Of a DNA stretch of 64,000 nt, positions 57,101 to 64,000 are shown piece by piece. Numbering within the stretch: position 1 is the first letter of the stretch; each line of letters opens with the position of its first letter. The notes beneath the pieces were generated by a model, which saw only the letters and a program-made list of their open reading frames with translations, searched no databases and was not told the origin of the DNA. The translations under genes and the position numbers were made by a program. Location of the stretch: assembly GCA_002862085.1 (NCBI GenBank), contig PKCK01000030.1, forward strand, positions 62,001 to 126,000, in the 5' to 3' direction. This DNA comes from Planctomycetota bacterium. GTDB lineage: Bacteria; Planctomycetota; UBA1135; GCA-002686595.

Positions 57101-59830
57101 ATGCGTCCCTTCCGCTCCACGCTCTTCACCCACCAGGACGGCGTGGCCCTGGGGATGATCCTGTGCGCCCTGGACGCCCGCGGGGCCCTGGACCGGATGC
57201 TCGAGCTGGACTGGTTCCGAGCCGGGGAGCTGGCGGAGAGCGTCGGGGCAGCGCCCGGATACCTGAACATCGCCCTGCGGTGCCTGGCCTCCCAGGGCTA
57301 TCTGGACGCGCGCGGGTTGTGGGGCAGCCCGGACCTGCGCCTGGGCTGGACCGACCGCGGGCGACTCGTGGCGCCGGCGTTCCCGAGCTACGTGCGGGTC
57401 GCGGCCTTCGTGCGTACCCACCTGCCCATCGACCGCTACCTGACCAGTGACTCGCCGGCGGACCGGATGCTGGAGGAGCTGGTCAAGGAGGCCGCCGGCG
57501 ACTGGGGGCTCCTCGCGGACGACCAGCCGAGCCTCACGCGCGAGGCCATGGAGAACTGCGTCGAGCACCTCGACGGCTGCCTCGTGGTGCCGCTCATGAC
57601 GGCGCTGAAGCGTCACGGGATGCTCGAGAGCGAGCGACTCGTGCCCCTCAAGCCGGCCCACGAGAAGGTGCTGCCCACGGTGGTCCGGCTGCTGACCCAC
57701 GAGGGCTGGATCGAGGAGGGCACCGACCGCTGGACCCAGCGCGGCCTGGACGCCTGCCGGTACGCCCTGCACTACGGGCTCATGGGGTCGTACCTGCCGA
57801 TGATGAGCAACCTCGAGGCGCTGCTCTTCGAGGACGCGCGGCAGCGCACCCACGGGGGCGGCGACGAGGAGAGCCACGTGGACCGGCGGCTCAACGTGCT
57901 CGCCAGCGGCGCGGCCCACGAGAGCTACTTCTCGGACTCCGACGCGATCCTGCGAGACGTGTTCAACGGCGAGCCCCTTGCGGATCAGCCGCGCTTCGTG
58001 GCGGACATGGGCTGCGGGGACGGGAGCTGGCTGATCCACATCCACGACGTGGTGAAGGGCACGCTGCGCGGCCGGCACCTCGAGGAGCACCCGCTGCTGA
58101 TGGTGGGCGCCGACTACAACGAAGCCGCGCTGGACGTCACTCGCGAGCGGCTGGCGGAGGCGGGCATCGAGGCCCTGGTGCTGCGCGGGGACATCGGGGA
58201 CCCGGGGAGCTTCGCAAAGGCCCTGGCGGAGCACGGGGTCGACGCCCGGGACGGGCTCCACATCCGCTCGTTCATCGACCACAACCGGCGCTACCTGCCC
58301 CCCACCCGGGAGGCGAAGCCGGAGGCCTTCGCCCCCACGGGCACCTACGTGGACGAGGACGGCGCGCCGATCCCCGCCGCCGACCTCGAACAGAACCTGG
58401 TGGAGCACCTCACCCGGTGGCGGCCGTTGGCGGAGAAGCACGGGCTGGTGATCTTCGAGTCCCACACCGTGGAGCCGCGGATCGCCGCGCGCCACGTGGC
58501 GCAGCTGCACTCCATCGCCTTCGACACGTACCACGGGTACTCGAACCAGTACTGCGTGGAGTTCGAGGTGTTCATGCGCGCCGCGGCCAAGGCGGGGCTC
58601 CGCGCGAGCTCCCACCACCAGCTGCGCTATCCCTCGCGGCTGCCCTTCGTGGCCATCAGCCTGAACCGCTTCCTGGTGAAGACGGACGAGGACCCCATCG
58701 CGACCCCGGTGGAGAGCGCGGCCCCCGCCCGCGAGGGCGAGTGGAGCCCCACCGGCCTCGAGGACATGGCGGACGGGGAGGCCCTGCACCGCTTCCTCTA
58801 CGTCGGGGGCGATCCGAACGAGCCCCGCCGCTGGGCGTCGGGCTCCACCGGTGTCCTGGTTCGCCTCGTGCTCGACGCTCTCTTCGAGCGCATCGAGGCG
58901 GTGCGGCGCGGCGAGCACGAACCGTCGATCCGCCTGGTGGACTACGGCACCGGTACCGGCTTCGCGACCATCGAGCTCATCAAGGCGGGCCGCGAGCGCG
59001 GCCTGTTCGCGGCCCTCGACTCGGCGGGTATCGACTTCCAGGTGCACCTCATGGACCTGCCCTCGGGCTGGTTCGCGAAGGGGTACGAGCTGCTCGCGGG
59101 CCAGCCCTTCACCCACTTCCACTCCCTGCGGGACGCCGCGTCAGGCCGCTTCCTGCCCCTGGACCAGGTGCTCGAGCCGGGCTCGGCCGACGTGATCGTG
59201 GCGAGCATGGTCTTCCACCTGATCCCCGACAAGGCGATGCCCGAGCTCGTGCGGGGGCTGGCGGCGATCCTGCGACCGGACGGGGAGATGATCTGGAACA
59301 CCCCCGACACCGGGCCGCCCAGCCGGGGCGCGCGACTCTTCCACGAGCCGAACCGCCGGGTGCGCCAGGCGGCCCTGCAGTGCATCGACAACGAGCTGCT
59401 GCTGCGCGACATCCTCGGCGCGGTGCCGGACTCCATGGCCCAGCGCTACGCGGGGCTCGAGGAGCGCCTGCGCGAGGTGCGGGAGACCCTGACCCCCGAG
59501 CGGCGCGCGGCCTGCGAGGCGCGGGCCAACCGGCAGATCCTGCCGCGCGCCACCGAGCTGCCGAAGCTCGAGGCGCAGCTGGGAGCGGCCTTCGAGGGCG
59601 CCTGCTTCACGAAGACCTTCGAGATGCGCATGCAGGACACCATCGACGCGATCCTGATCCCGTCGAACCAGCGCTGCCTGGCCGAGATCGAGGACTTCGA
59701 CACGAGGGCGCGCCTGTCCGAGCTGCTCATGCGCTTCCACGTGCTGCCCACGATCTACGCGGGCCCGGCGGCGACCACGTACGGGTTCAACCTGCACTGG
59801 ACCTTCGGGCGTCACCGGCCAGCGCGGTGA
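57101..59830 (+). CDS. Double SAM methyltransferase (AprA-like architecture)
   Basis: A 909-residue protein. It has an N-terminal winged-helix-like dimerisation region (residues 1-110, LDWFRAGELAESVGAAPGYL). A first SAM-binding domain (about 295-460) has ADMGCGDGSWLIHIHDVVKG, VGADYNEAALDVTRERL and LHIRSFIDHNRRYLPP. A second complete Rossmann domain (about 600-760) has VDYGTGTGFATIELIKAG, FQVHLMDLPSG, DVIVASMVFHLIPDKAM and a C-terminal helical part. The first domain resembles the AprA/apratoxin-type methyltransferases, where FIDHNRxYxxP is a recognisable block and a metal may be used for unusual methylation. I infer a natural-product-like or lipid methylation function. No polyketide genes are nearby. 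Confidence 0.75.
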   Translation: MRPFRSTLFTHQDGVALGMILCALDARGALDRMLELDWFRAGELAESVGAAPGYLNIALRCLASQGYLDARGLWGSPDLRLGWTDRGRLVAPAFPSYVRVAAFVRTHLPIDRYLTSDSPADRMLEELVKEAAGDWGLLADDQPSLTREAMENCVEHLDGCLVVPLMTALKRHGMLESERLVPLKPAHEKVLPTVVRLLTHEGWIEEGTDRWTQRGLDACRYALHYGLMGSYLPMMSNLEALLFEDARQRTHGGGDEESHVDRRLNVLASGAAHESYFSDSDAILRDVFNGEPLADQPRFVADMGCGDGSWLIHIHDVVKGTLRGRHLEEHPLLMVGADYNEAALDVTRERLAEAGIEALVLRGDIGDPGSFAKALAEHGVDARDGLHIRSFIDHNRRYLPPTREAKPEAFAPTGTYVDEDGAPIPAADLEQNLVEHLTRWRPLAEKHGLVIFESHTVEPRIAARHVAQLHSIAFDTYHGYSNQYCVEFEVFMRAAAKAGLRASSHHQLRYPSRLPFVAISLNRFLVKTDEDPIATPVESAAPAREGEWSPTGLEDMADGEALHRFLYVGGDPNEPRRWASGSTGVLVRLVLDALFERIEAVRRGEHEPSIRLVDYGTGTGFATIELIKAGRERGLFAALDSAGIDFQVHLMDLPSGWFAKGYELLAGQPFTHFHSLRDAASGRFLPLDQVLEPGSADVIVASMVFHLIPDKAMPELVRGLAAILRPDGEMIWNTPDTGPPSRGARLFHEPNRRVRQAALQCIDNELLLRDILGAVPDSMAQRYAGLEERLREVRETLTPERRAACEARANRQILPRATELPKLEAQLGAAFEGACFTKTFEMRMQDTIDAILIPSNQRCLAEIEDFDTRARLSELLMRFHVLPTIYAGPAATTYGFNLHWTFGRHRPAR

Positions 59831-59965
59831 GGGGATCGGACTCCGGGTCAGGTGGCGCGCACGCCCCTCGACGCCCCTGAGTTCGGCGCTCGTCCCCCCG
59901 GGCGCGTCGTCGGAGGAACGCCCGCGCGAGGACGCTCTTCGCGGCGCCCCGGGCCTCGGTCGGAG

Positions 59966-60003
59966 GGCCGTCTTCGACGGCCGCCGGGACCTCTTCGAGG
60001 TCC
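59966..60003. other. Two adjacent 7-bp hairpins between convergent genes
   Basis: GGCCGTC/GACGGCC and GGACCTC/GAGGTCC both fold around a TTC loop and are 4 bp apart, in the 252-bp gap between the convergent methyltransferase and TM2 genes. They could act as transcription stops for either strand. The same words also arise from codon pairs such as Val-Phe-Asp and Leu-Phe-Glu, so they may be a relic of coding sequence. Confidence 0.35.
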
Positions 60004-60082
60004 GAGCGGCGGGATCGCGGTCGGGGCCTGGACGGCGGAGGACGCGGCTCGCGCCAGGCCCCCGACCGGACATGGGATCGAC

Positions 60083-60316
60083 TCAGGCGCCGGGTTCGGT
60101 CCAGCAGAAGACCCGATGGTCTTCGGCGTCGCGGAAGCTCCCTACGAGGATCATGAGCAGGTCGATGAGCCACCAGATGCCGAATCCGCCGAGGGTGACG
60201 AGCTGCAGGAGGGCGGTGCCGGCCTTGCCCACGTAGAAGCGGTGAGCGCCGAAGTAGCCGAGGAACCAGCAGAGCAACAGGGCGACGAGACGGGACTTCT
60301 TCGAGTTGCTTTCCAT
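60083..60316 (-). CDS. TM2 domain membrane protein
   Basis: A 77-residue protein with two membrane helices joined by a short turn, the TM2 fold: SRLVALLLCWFLGYFGAHRFYVGKAGTALLQLVTLGGFGIWWLIDLLMIL. The conserved GAHRFYxGK and GGxGIWWLID motifs are complete. Function of bacterial TM2 proteins is uncertain; they are often found near stress or envelope genes. The ATG at 60316 is clear. The sequence ends with a short polar tail. Confidence 0.93.
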   Translation of the reverse strand: MESNSKKSRLVALLLCWFLGYFGAHRFYVGKAGTALLQLVTLGGFGIWWLIDLLMILVGSFRDAEDHRVFCWTEPGA

Positions 60317-60866
60317 CGCGAGGGGAGATCAGCCAGGGAAGGGTGGTGGAGCAGATCGTCTCGTCGTCTCCGATGACCAGATCGCCTGCTCCGTTGGTTT
60401 GAGGACACGGGGCTCCGAAGAGCCCTCGGGGCGTGCGGGGTCGTGGAGAACGACGCGCGCGAGCTCGAGACTCCGCCGCCCGGGACGATAACGCGTGCGC
60501 ACCTCGTACGCGATCACCGCTGCGAGTCCGTACCCCCGGCGGCCCCGCCTCTGGAGCGGCGGCGGGGCGCTCGAGCTGGCTCACTCCATCCGGCCGAGGA
60601 GGAGTCGTCATGCGCACCGGGCGACCAGAGCGTGAGCAGCAGGGGGACCAGATCGACGATGAAGATGATCAGGCCGAGGGAGCCCCACGTGAGGGACCGG
60701 CGGCGCCACCCGCTCGCGTTCTCGGCCTTCGGACCTCGTCCAGTCCCTCGGCCTCGTCGCCGACGAGGGGGCGCTCGGCCGAGGGCAGCGCGACCGCGCG
60801 CGACTCGAACCCATCTTGCTGGGAGAGCTCGGGGTCGGAGAGCCTTCCCCTATCGATCGCTGACCT
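60317..60866 (-). pseudogene. Possible frameshifted small membrane-protein gene
   Basis: Downstream of the cyclase gene on the minus strand, one frame (from about 60855 to 60730) reads as a plausible soluble start (DPELSQQDGFESRAVALPSA). A different frame (stop at 60514-60516) then gives a membrane segment (SLTWGSLGLIIFIVDLVPLL) and a short polar tail. The two would join if one base were inserted or lost near 60720. Neither frame has a good start codon alone. It may be a decayed gene or an assembly error; otherwise the 550-bp gap has nothing I recognise. Confidence 0.3.
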
Positions 60867-61775
60867 TCAGCTCACCTCGAAGTCGATCCACGTCGCGTTC
60901 GGCATCTCGGGGTGGTGACCCACGTAGAGCCGGCCGCGACCGAAGAGCACCGTCTCGCGCCGGTTGAGGTGCACCGACGGCCCGTTCTCCGGAACGATGT
61001 ACGTGCCGTTCATGCTGGTGTCGGCGATCAGGTACTCGGGGTGCCGGTAGAGGATCTTGGCGTGCGTTCGAGACACGTTGCCGTCCGTGATGAGCACGTC
61101 GCAGTCGAGCGAGCGTCCGATCTTCAGCGCCCCCGCGCCCTTCAGCTCGTAGACGCGATCCTCGGCAGCGAGCTTCAGCGTGCGCGTCGTCGTGGAGCGG
61201 CGCTCCTCGCTCGCGACTTCGTGCATCGTCGTCACCGTCATCGTCGGGTCGTCGGGACCGTGATCGAGGATGGAGTACAGCTGGAGCGGGTCACGCTTGC
61301 CTTTCACCGCGACGGCTGGCACCGAACGCGCCGCTCTCCTCACGCGCGGCGACGCCTGCGCGAACAGAGCCTCCGAGATGAGGACCTCGTTCTCACGCGC
61401 GAGCGCCGCGATCCGCGCCACGGTGTTGACCGCGTCACCGAAGACGTCGCCGTGCGACTCGATCACCTCGCCCCAGTGCGCGGCGACGCGGATGACCGTG
61501 GACTCGTCGCGCATGCGCGCGACCATTTCGAGCGCCGCTTCAGCCGCGTCCGCGCCGGTGAAGCAGGCGAGGACGCCATCGCCGAGCGTCTTGATGACGC
61601 GCCCGCCCGCGGCCTGGACGCAGACGGACATCAGCTCCACGCCGCCTCCGATGAGCGCCTTCGCCTCCTTGTCCCCGAGCCGCTCGTAGAGCGCCGTGCT
61701 GCTGACGATGTCGGCGACGAGCAGCGAGCGAGGGGTCAGGATCTGGGAGTCGAGGTCCGCGGATTGCATCGCCAT
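60867..61775 (-). CDS. Adenylate/guanylate cyclase (class III) with C-terminal FHA domain
   Basis: A 302-residue cytoplasmic protein with a class III nucleotide cyclase domain at the N-terminus. It has both metal-binding Asp (LLVADIVSSTALYERLGD and IKTLGDGVLACFTGA), a putative purine-specifying Lys, and AAHWGEVIESHGDVFGDAVNTVARIAALA with the transition-state Asn/Arg. It is followed by a forkhead-associated domain (LKIGRSLDCDVLITDGNVSRTHAKI and STSMNGTYIV-like loop) that reads phosphothreonine. The protein could couple Ser/Thr kinase signals to cyclic nucleotide production. It is divergent from the GAF-sulfotransferase gene, and both are signalling-type proteins. Confidence 0.92.
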   Translation of the reverse strand: MAMQSADLDSQILTPRSLLVADIVSSTALYERLGDKEAKALIGGGVELMSVCVQAAGGRVIKTLGDGVLACFTGADAAEAALEMVARMRDESTVIRVAAHWGEVIESHGDVFGDAVNTVARIAALARENEVLISEALFAQASPRVRRAARSVPAVAVKGKRDPLQLYSILDHGPDDPTMTVTTMHEVASEERRSTTTRTLKLAAEDRVYELKGAGALKIGRSLDCDVLITDGNVSRTHAKILYRHPEYLIADTSMNGTYIVPENGPSVHLNRRETVLFGRGRLYVGHHPEMPNATWIDFEVS

Positions 61776-61919
61776 TCGAGAAGGGCATCGACGGGGAGAG
61801 GATCAGCAGCCCATGTGATGCCCTTCGGGGCTGTCCCCGAAGACGAACGGGGCGGGGAATGCGTCGGGGCCGACGCGGGCGGCCTTGCTGCTGGTGGATC
61901 GGGGGTTTAGCGTGCCGGA

Positions 61920-63485
61920 ATGACAAATGTACGTGACGCCCGGGCCCGCCTGAAGGCGGCGACGGCGGAGCGAGAGGCCCTGCGCCGCAGGTGGGACGGC
62001 TTGCGGAACCGAGAGCTGCTGGCTCTCGCCGTCCTGTCGGCGACCCGGATGACGCAGACGGAGCGCTGCGGGATCTTCCTGGCCTCTCCCGACGGCACCG
62101 AGGTGTGGCTCGAGGCGGGTACGGACGTGATCGAACGCCAGATCCGGGTCAGGCAGGACAACTCGATGGTGGGTGAGGTGCTGCGTACGGGCGCGGCGCT
62201 GATCCGCGAGGGCCTCACTGCGAAGGATGGGGCCCACCTCGAGGTGAGCGGGGAGACGAGCTTCGTCGCGCGGGACGCGCTGAGCGTCCCGATCCGCAAC
62301 GTGGCTGGCTCCGCGGTGCTCGGAGTCCTGCAGGTCCTGAACAGGGAGCCCGGGAGCTCGTTCGGCGAGGCGGACGTCAAGGTCCTGGAGGAGGTGGCCT
62401 TCCTGCTCCAGGAGGCGGTGCAACGCATTCACGCCGAGCAGGATCTGCTCGACACCGCCGGGGCCCTCGACCGCCGGATCGAGCAGCTCGATCGGCGAGA
62501 GTCCGCGCTCCGGGGAGACGGCGTCCTGCGCACCTTCGCCCCGGCCGTGGCCATGGCTGGAGGGGGCTTCCTTCATCACCGCTTCCAGGGCACGGCCTAT
62601 CCACCCTTCATCGACCCGTCCGCCACCCAGGCACTCCTCGACAGCTGGGACACCGACGAGAACGACGTCTTCCTCTGCACCCACCAGAAGGTCGGCACGC
62701 ACCTCGCGAAGAAGTTCCTGGTCGAGGTCTCCCGCGCGCTGTTCGACTATCCGGAGAGCAACCCCCTGGCAGGTGGAGACATCGGGCATGGCGCTGCCCC
62801 CTGGCCGGAGGTCTTCTACTCACAGCACGGCAAGGGGCGCTTCGATGAGTTCCTCCGCGCGACGGCAGGGCGTCCGCGGCACTGGTACGTCCACTGCGCC
62901 TACGAGGATCTGCCCATCCGTCGTATCCACCCGCGTTCCCGTTTCGTCGTGGTGGTGCGAGACCCCCGGGCCGTCGCCGTCTCGCAGTACTTCTTCTGGG
63001 CGCGGCACCCCTTGCTCCAGGTCCCGTCGAGCCTCGGGCTGGACGAGTTCGTCTCCCTCTTCCTCGGAGGGGACCTCTACTTCGGGGACTACCACGACCA
63101 CGTCCTCGGCTGGCTGCGTCGTGCCGATGCGCGCATCAGCCCGGAGCAGGTGCTGGTGCTGCGGTTCGAGGATCTCGTGACGCGGAAGCACGACGTGGCC
63201 GATCGGCTCGCGGACTTCCTGGAGCCGGGGGCCAAGCTCGATGCCGGCACCCGACAGGCCATCGCCGAGAGCACCGAGTTCAAGACGATGAAGGAGAAGA
63301 TCACGCGCGATCCGGGGACCTTCCACCTCAACCCGAAGGTCTACTTCCGCGCGGGCCAGACCCGCGACTGGGAGGGGCGGCTCTCCCCGCTGGCCGTGGA
63401 GGCCATCGACCAGAAGACCCAGGCGGTCTGGGGCGACGGAGATCTGACCTGCCCCTCGCTCGAAGGCCTGCGAACCCTGGATTGA
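61920..63485 (+). CDS. GAF domain fused to a PAPS-dependent sulfotransferase
   Basis: A 521-residue protein. A short coiled coil (1-30) precedes a GAF sensor domain (about 35-175): ERCGIFLASPDGTEVWLEAG, VPIRNVAGSAVLGVLQVLNRE, and LEEVAFLLQEAVQRI. A sulfotransferase domain follows (about 235-500): 5'-PAPS loop LCTHQKVGTHL (residues 252-262), 3'-phosphate motif FVVVVRDPRAVAVSQYFFW (about 342-360), and a C-terminal FHLNPKVYFRAGQTRDWEGRL typical of the family. GAF domains normally sense cyclic nucleotides or small molecules. This would be a sulfotransferase switched by a ligand, possibly the product of the neighbouring cyclase. No signal peptide is present. Confidence 0.85.
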   Translation: MTNVRDARARLKAATAEREALRRRWDGLRNRELLALAVLSATRMTQTERCGIFLASPDGTEVWLEAGTDVIERQIRVRQDNSMVGEVLRTGAALIREGLTAKDGAHLEVSGETSFVARDALSVPIRNVAGSAVLGVLQVLNREPGSSFGEADVKVLEEVAFLLQEAVQRIHAEQDLLDTAGALDRRIEQLDRRESALRGDGVLRTFAPAVAMAGGGFLHHRFQGTAYPPFIDPSATQALLDSWDTDENDVFLCTHQKVGTHLAKKFLVEVSRALFDYPESNPLAGGDIGHGAAPWPEVFYSQHGKGRFDEFLRATAGRPRHWYVHCAYEDLPIRRIHPRSRFVVVVRDPRAVAVSQYFFWARHPLLQVPSSLGLDEFVSLFLGGDLYFGDYHDHVLGWLRRADARISPEQVLVLRFEDLVTRKHDVADRLADFLEPGAKLDAGTRQAIAESTEFKTMKEKITRDPGTFHLNPKVYFRAGQTRDWEGRLSPLAVEAIDQKTQAVWGDGDLTCPSLEGLRTLD

Positions 63486-63501
63486 GCCCCCCCATCCCGC
63501 C

Positions 63502-63972
63502 ATGCAAGAGGACCTGTCCCAGCACGTCTCCGAGATCCTCCGCCGCGACCTCTCCGCCGTGGCTGCCTCCGTCGAGGCCACGCCGGAGGAGCAGCTCTGG
63601 ACGGTCCCCGCCGGCGTCAACAACTCGATCGGGACGCTGGCCTTCCACGTGTGCGGGAACCTGCGCCACTTCGTCGGCGCCACCCTGGGAGGCGACGGCT
63701 ACGTCCGCGACCGCGAGTCGGAGTTCCGTCCCCACGCCGTCGGCCGTGATGAGCTCCTCTCAGAGCTCGCGGCGGCGGAGGCGGCCGTGCTCGCTGCTTT
63801 GAACGAGGTCTCCACGGAGACGCTGGCCGCGCCCATGCCCGGGGTGCCAGCGCGGCACGAGGGTCGGAGCGTGGGCTTCTTCCTCATCCAGCTGTGCTGC
63901 CACCTCTCCTGGCACCGGGGGCAGCTGGACTACCTGCAGCGCTTCCTGGGGGGAGCGACGCATCCGGCCTGA
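63502..63972 (+). CDS. DinB-like four-helix metal-binding protein
   Basis: A 156-residue DinB/YfiT-type protein. The three-His metal site is visible (LAFHVCGNLRHFVG near residue 48 and LSWHRGQLDYL near residue 141), along with NSIGTLAFHV and SVGFFLIQLCCHLSWH. Members of this superfamily bind Ni or Zn; some transfer thiols (bacillithiol or mycothiol transferases) but most have unknown roles. It starts at an ATG 17 bp after the sulfotransferase stop, so it is probably in the same transcript. It ends 28 bp before the window edge. Confidence 0.9.
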   Translation: MQEDLSQHVSEILRRDLSAVAASVEATPEEQLWTVPAGVNNSIGTLAFHVCGNLRHFVGATLGGDGYVRDRESEFRPHAVGRDELLSELAAAEAAVLAALNEVSTETLAAPMPGVPARHEGRSVGFFLIQLCCHLSWHRGQLDYLQRFLGGATHPA

Positions 63973-64000
63973 GGAGCCATCCCGAGTCGAGCCCGGCCCG

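Overview
This 64 kb window is uniformly GC-rich (roughly 70% by eye), densely packed chromosomal DNA. I see no rRNA, tRNA, insertion sequence, prophage or CRISPR array. Several genes point to a planctomycete-like bacterium: a ThuA/DUF6797/LamG/glucose-dehydrogenase-type secreted protein, a redoxin/cytochrome c/type II copper monooxygenase fusion, many small lipoproteins, and a GAF/sulfotransferase fusion. This lineage call is an inference from gene content. Normal TGA stops end most genes, so the genetic code is standard apart from the recoding described next.

The most exciting locus is at 1.4-2.9 kb. Two divergent genes carry in-frame TGA codons that look like selenocysteine. The minus-strand gene (1484-1663) encodes a 59-residue lipoprotein with two consecutive TGA codons (Sec-Sec). 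They are followed at the right distance by a perfect 8-bp hairpin with a GGU loop, as expected of a bacterial SECIS element. The plus-strand gene (1867-2838) encodes an exported TlpA/thioredoxin-like protein whose active-site motif reads W-(TGA)-G-A-C, with Sec exactly where the nucleophilic Cys belongs. An ordinary gene caller splits or misses both. Together they look like an exported selenol redox pair.

Layout. 0-1.2 kb: membrane acyltransferase (cut by the window edge). 1.4-2.9 kb: selenoprotein pair and a strong terminator. 2.9-7.5 kb: Rieske oxygenase, TerC, threonine synthase, a methyltransferase and ApaG. 7.6-17.7 kb: degenerate DUF885 lipoprotein, a polytopic membrane protein and two very large secreted multidomain proteins. 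17.7-22 kb: RND pump and adaptor. 22.6-29.2 kb: two M16 peptidases with a pseudouridine synthase, mannose-6-phosphate isomerase and RecN. 29.4-38.8 kb: intact DUF885 protein, an ABC/FtsX exporter pair, GDSL esterase, homocysteine methyltransferase and small exported proteins. 38.9-43.4 kb: RsmD, a secreted methyltransferase/TIM-barrel fusion with a structured leader, PdxJ, and a DapA-fold protein without its catalytic lysine. 43.5-49.2 kb: a four-gene operon of three SPFH-domain proteins and a P1B-type metal ATPase. 49.7-52.3 kb: ClpB behind a near-consensus sigma-54 promoter. 52.3-64 kb: NTF2-like lipoproteins, a glycosyltransferase, a sialidase-like lipoprotein, a double methyltransferase, TM2 protein, cyclase-FHA protein, GAF-sulfotransferase and DinB protein.

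Translational coupling is common: many adjacent genes share ATGA or TTGA overlaps (ABC pair, SPFH operon, M16 operon, RND operon, pdxJ/DapA-like). The window is rich in exported proteins, redox or metal-handling proteins and SAM-dependent methyltransferases.
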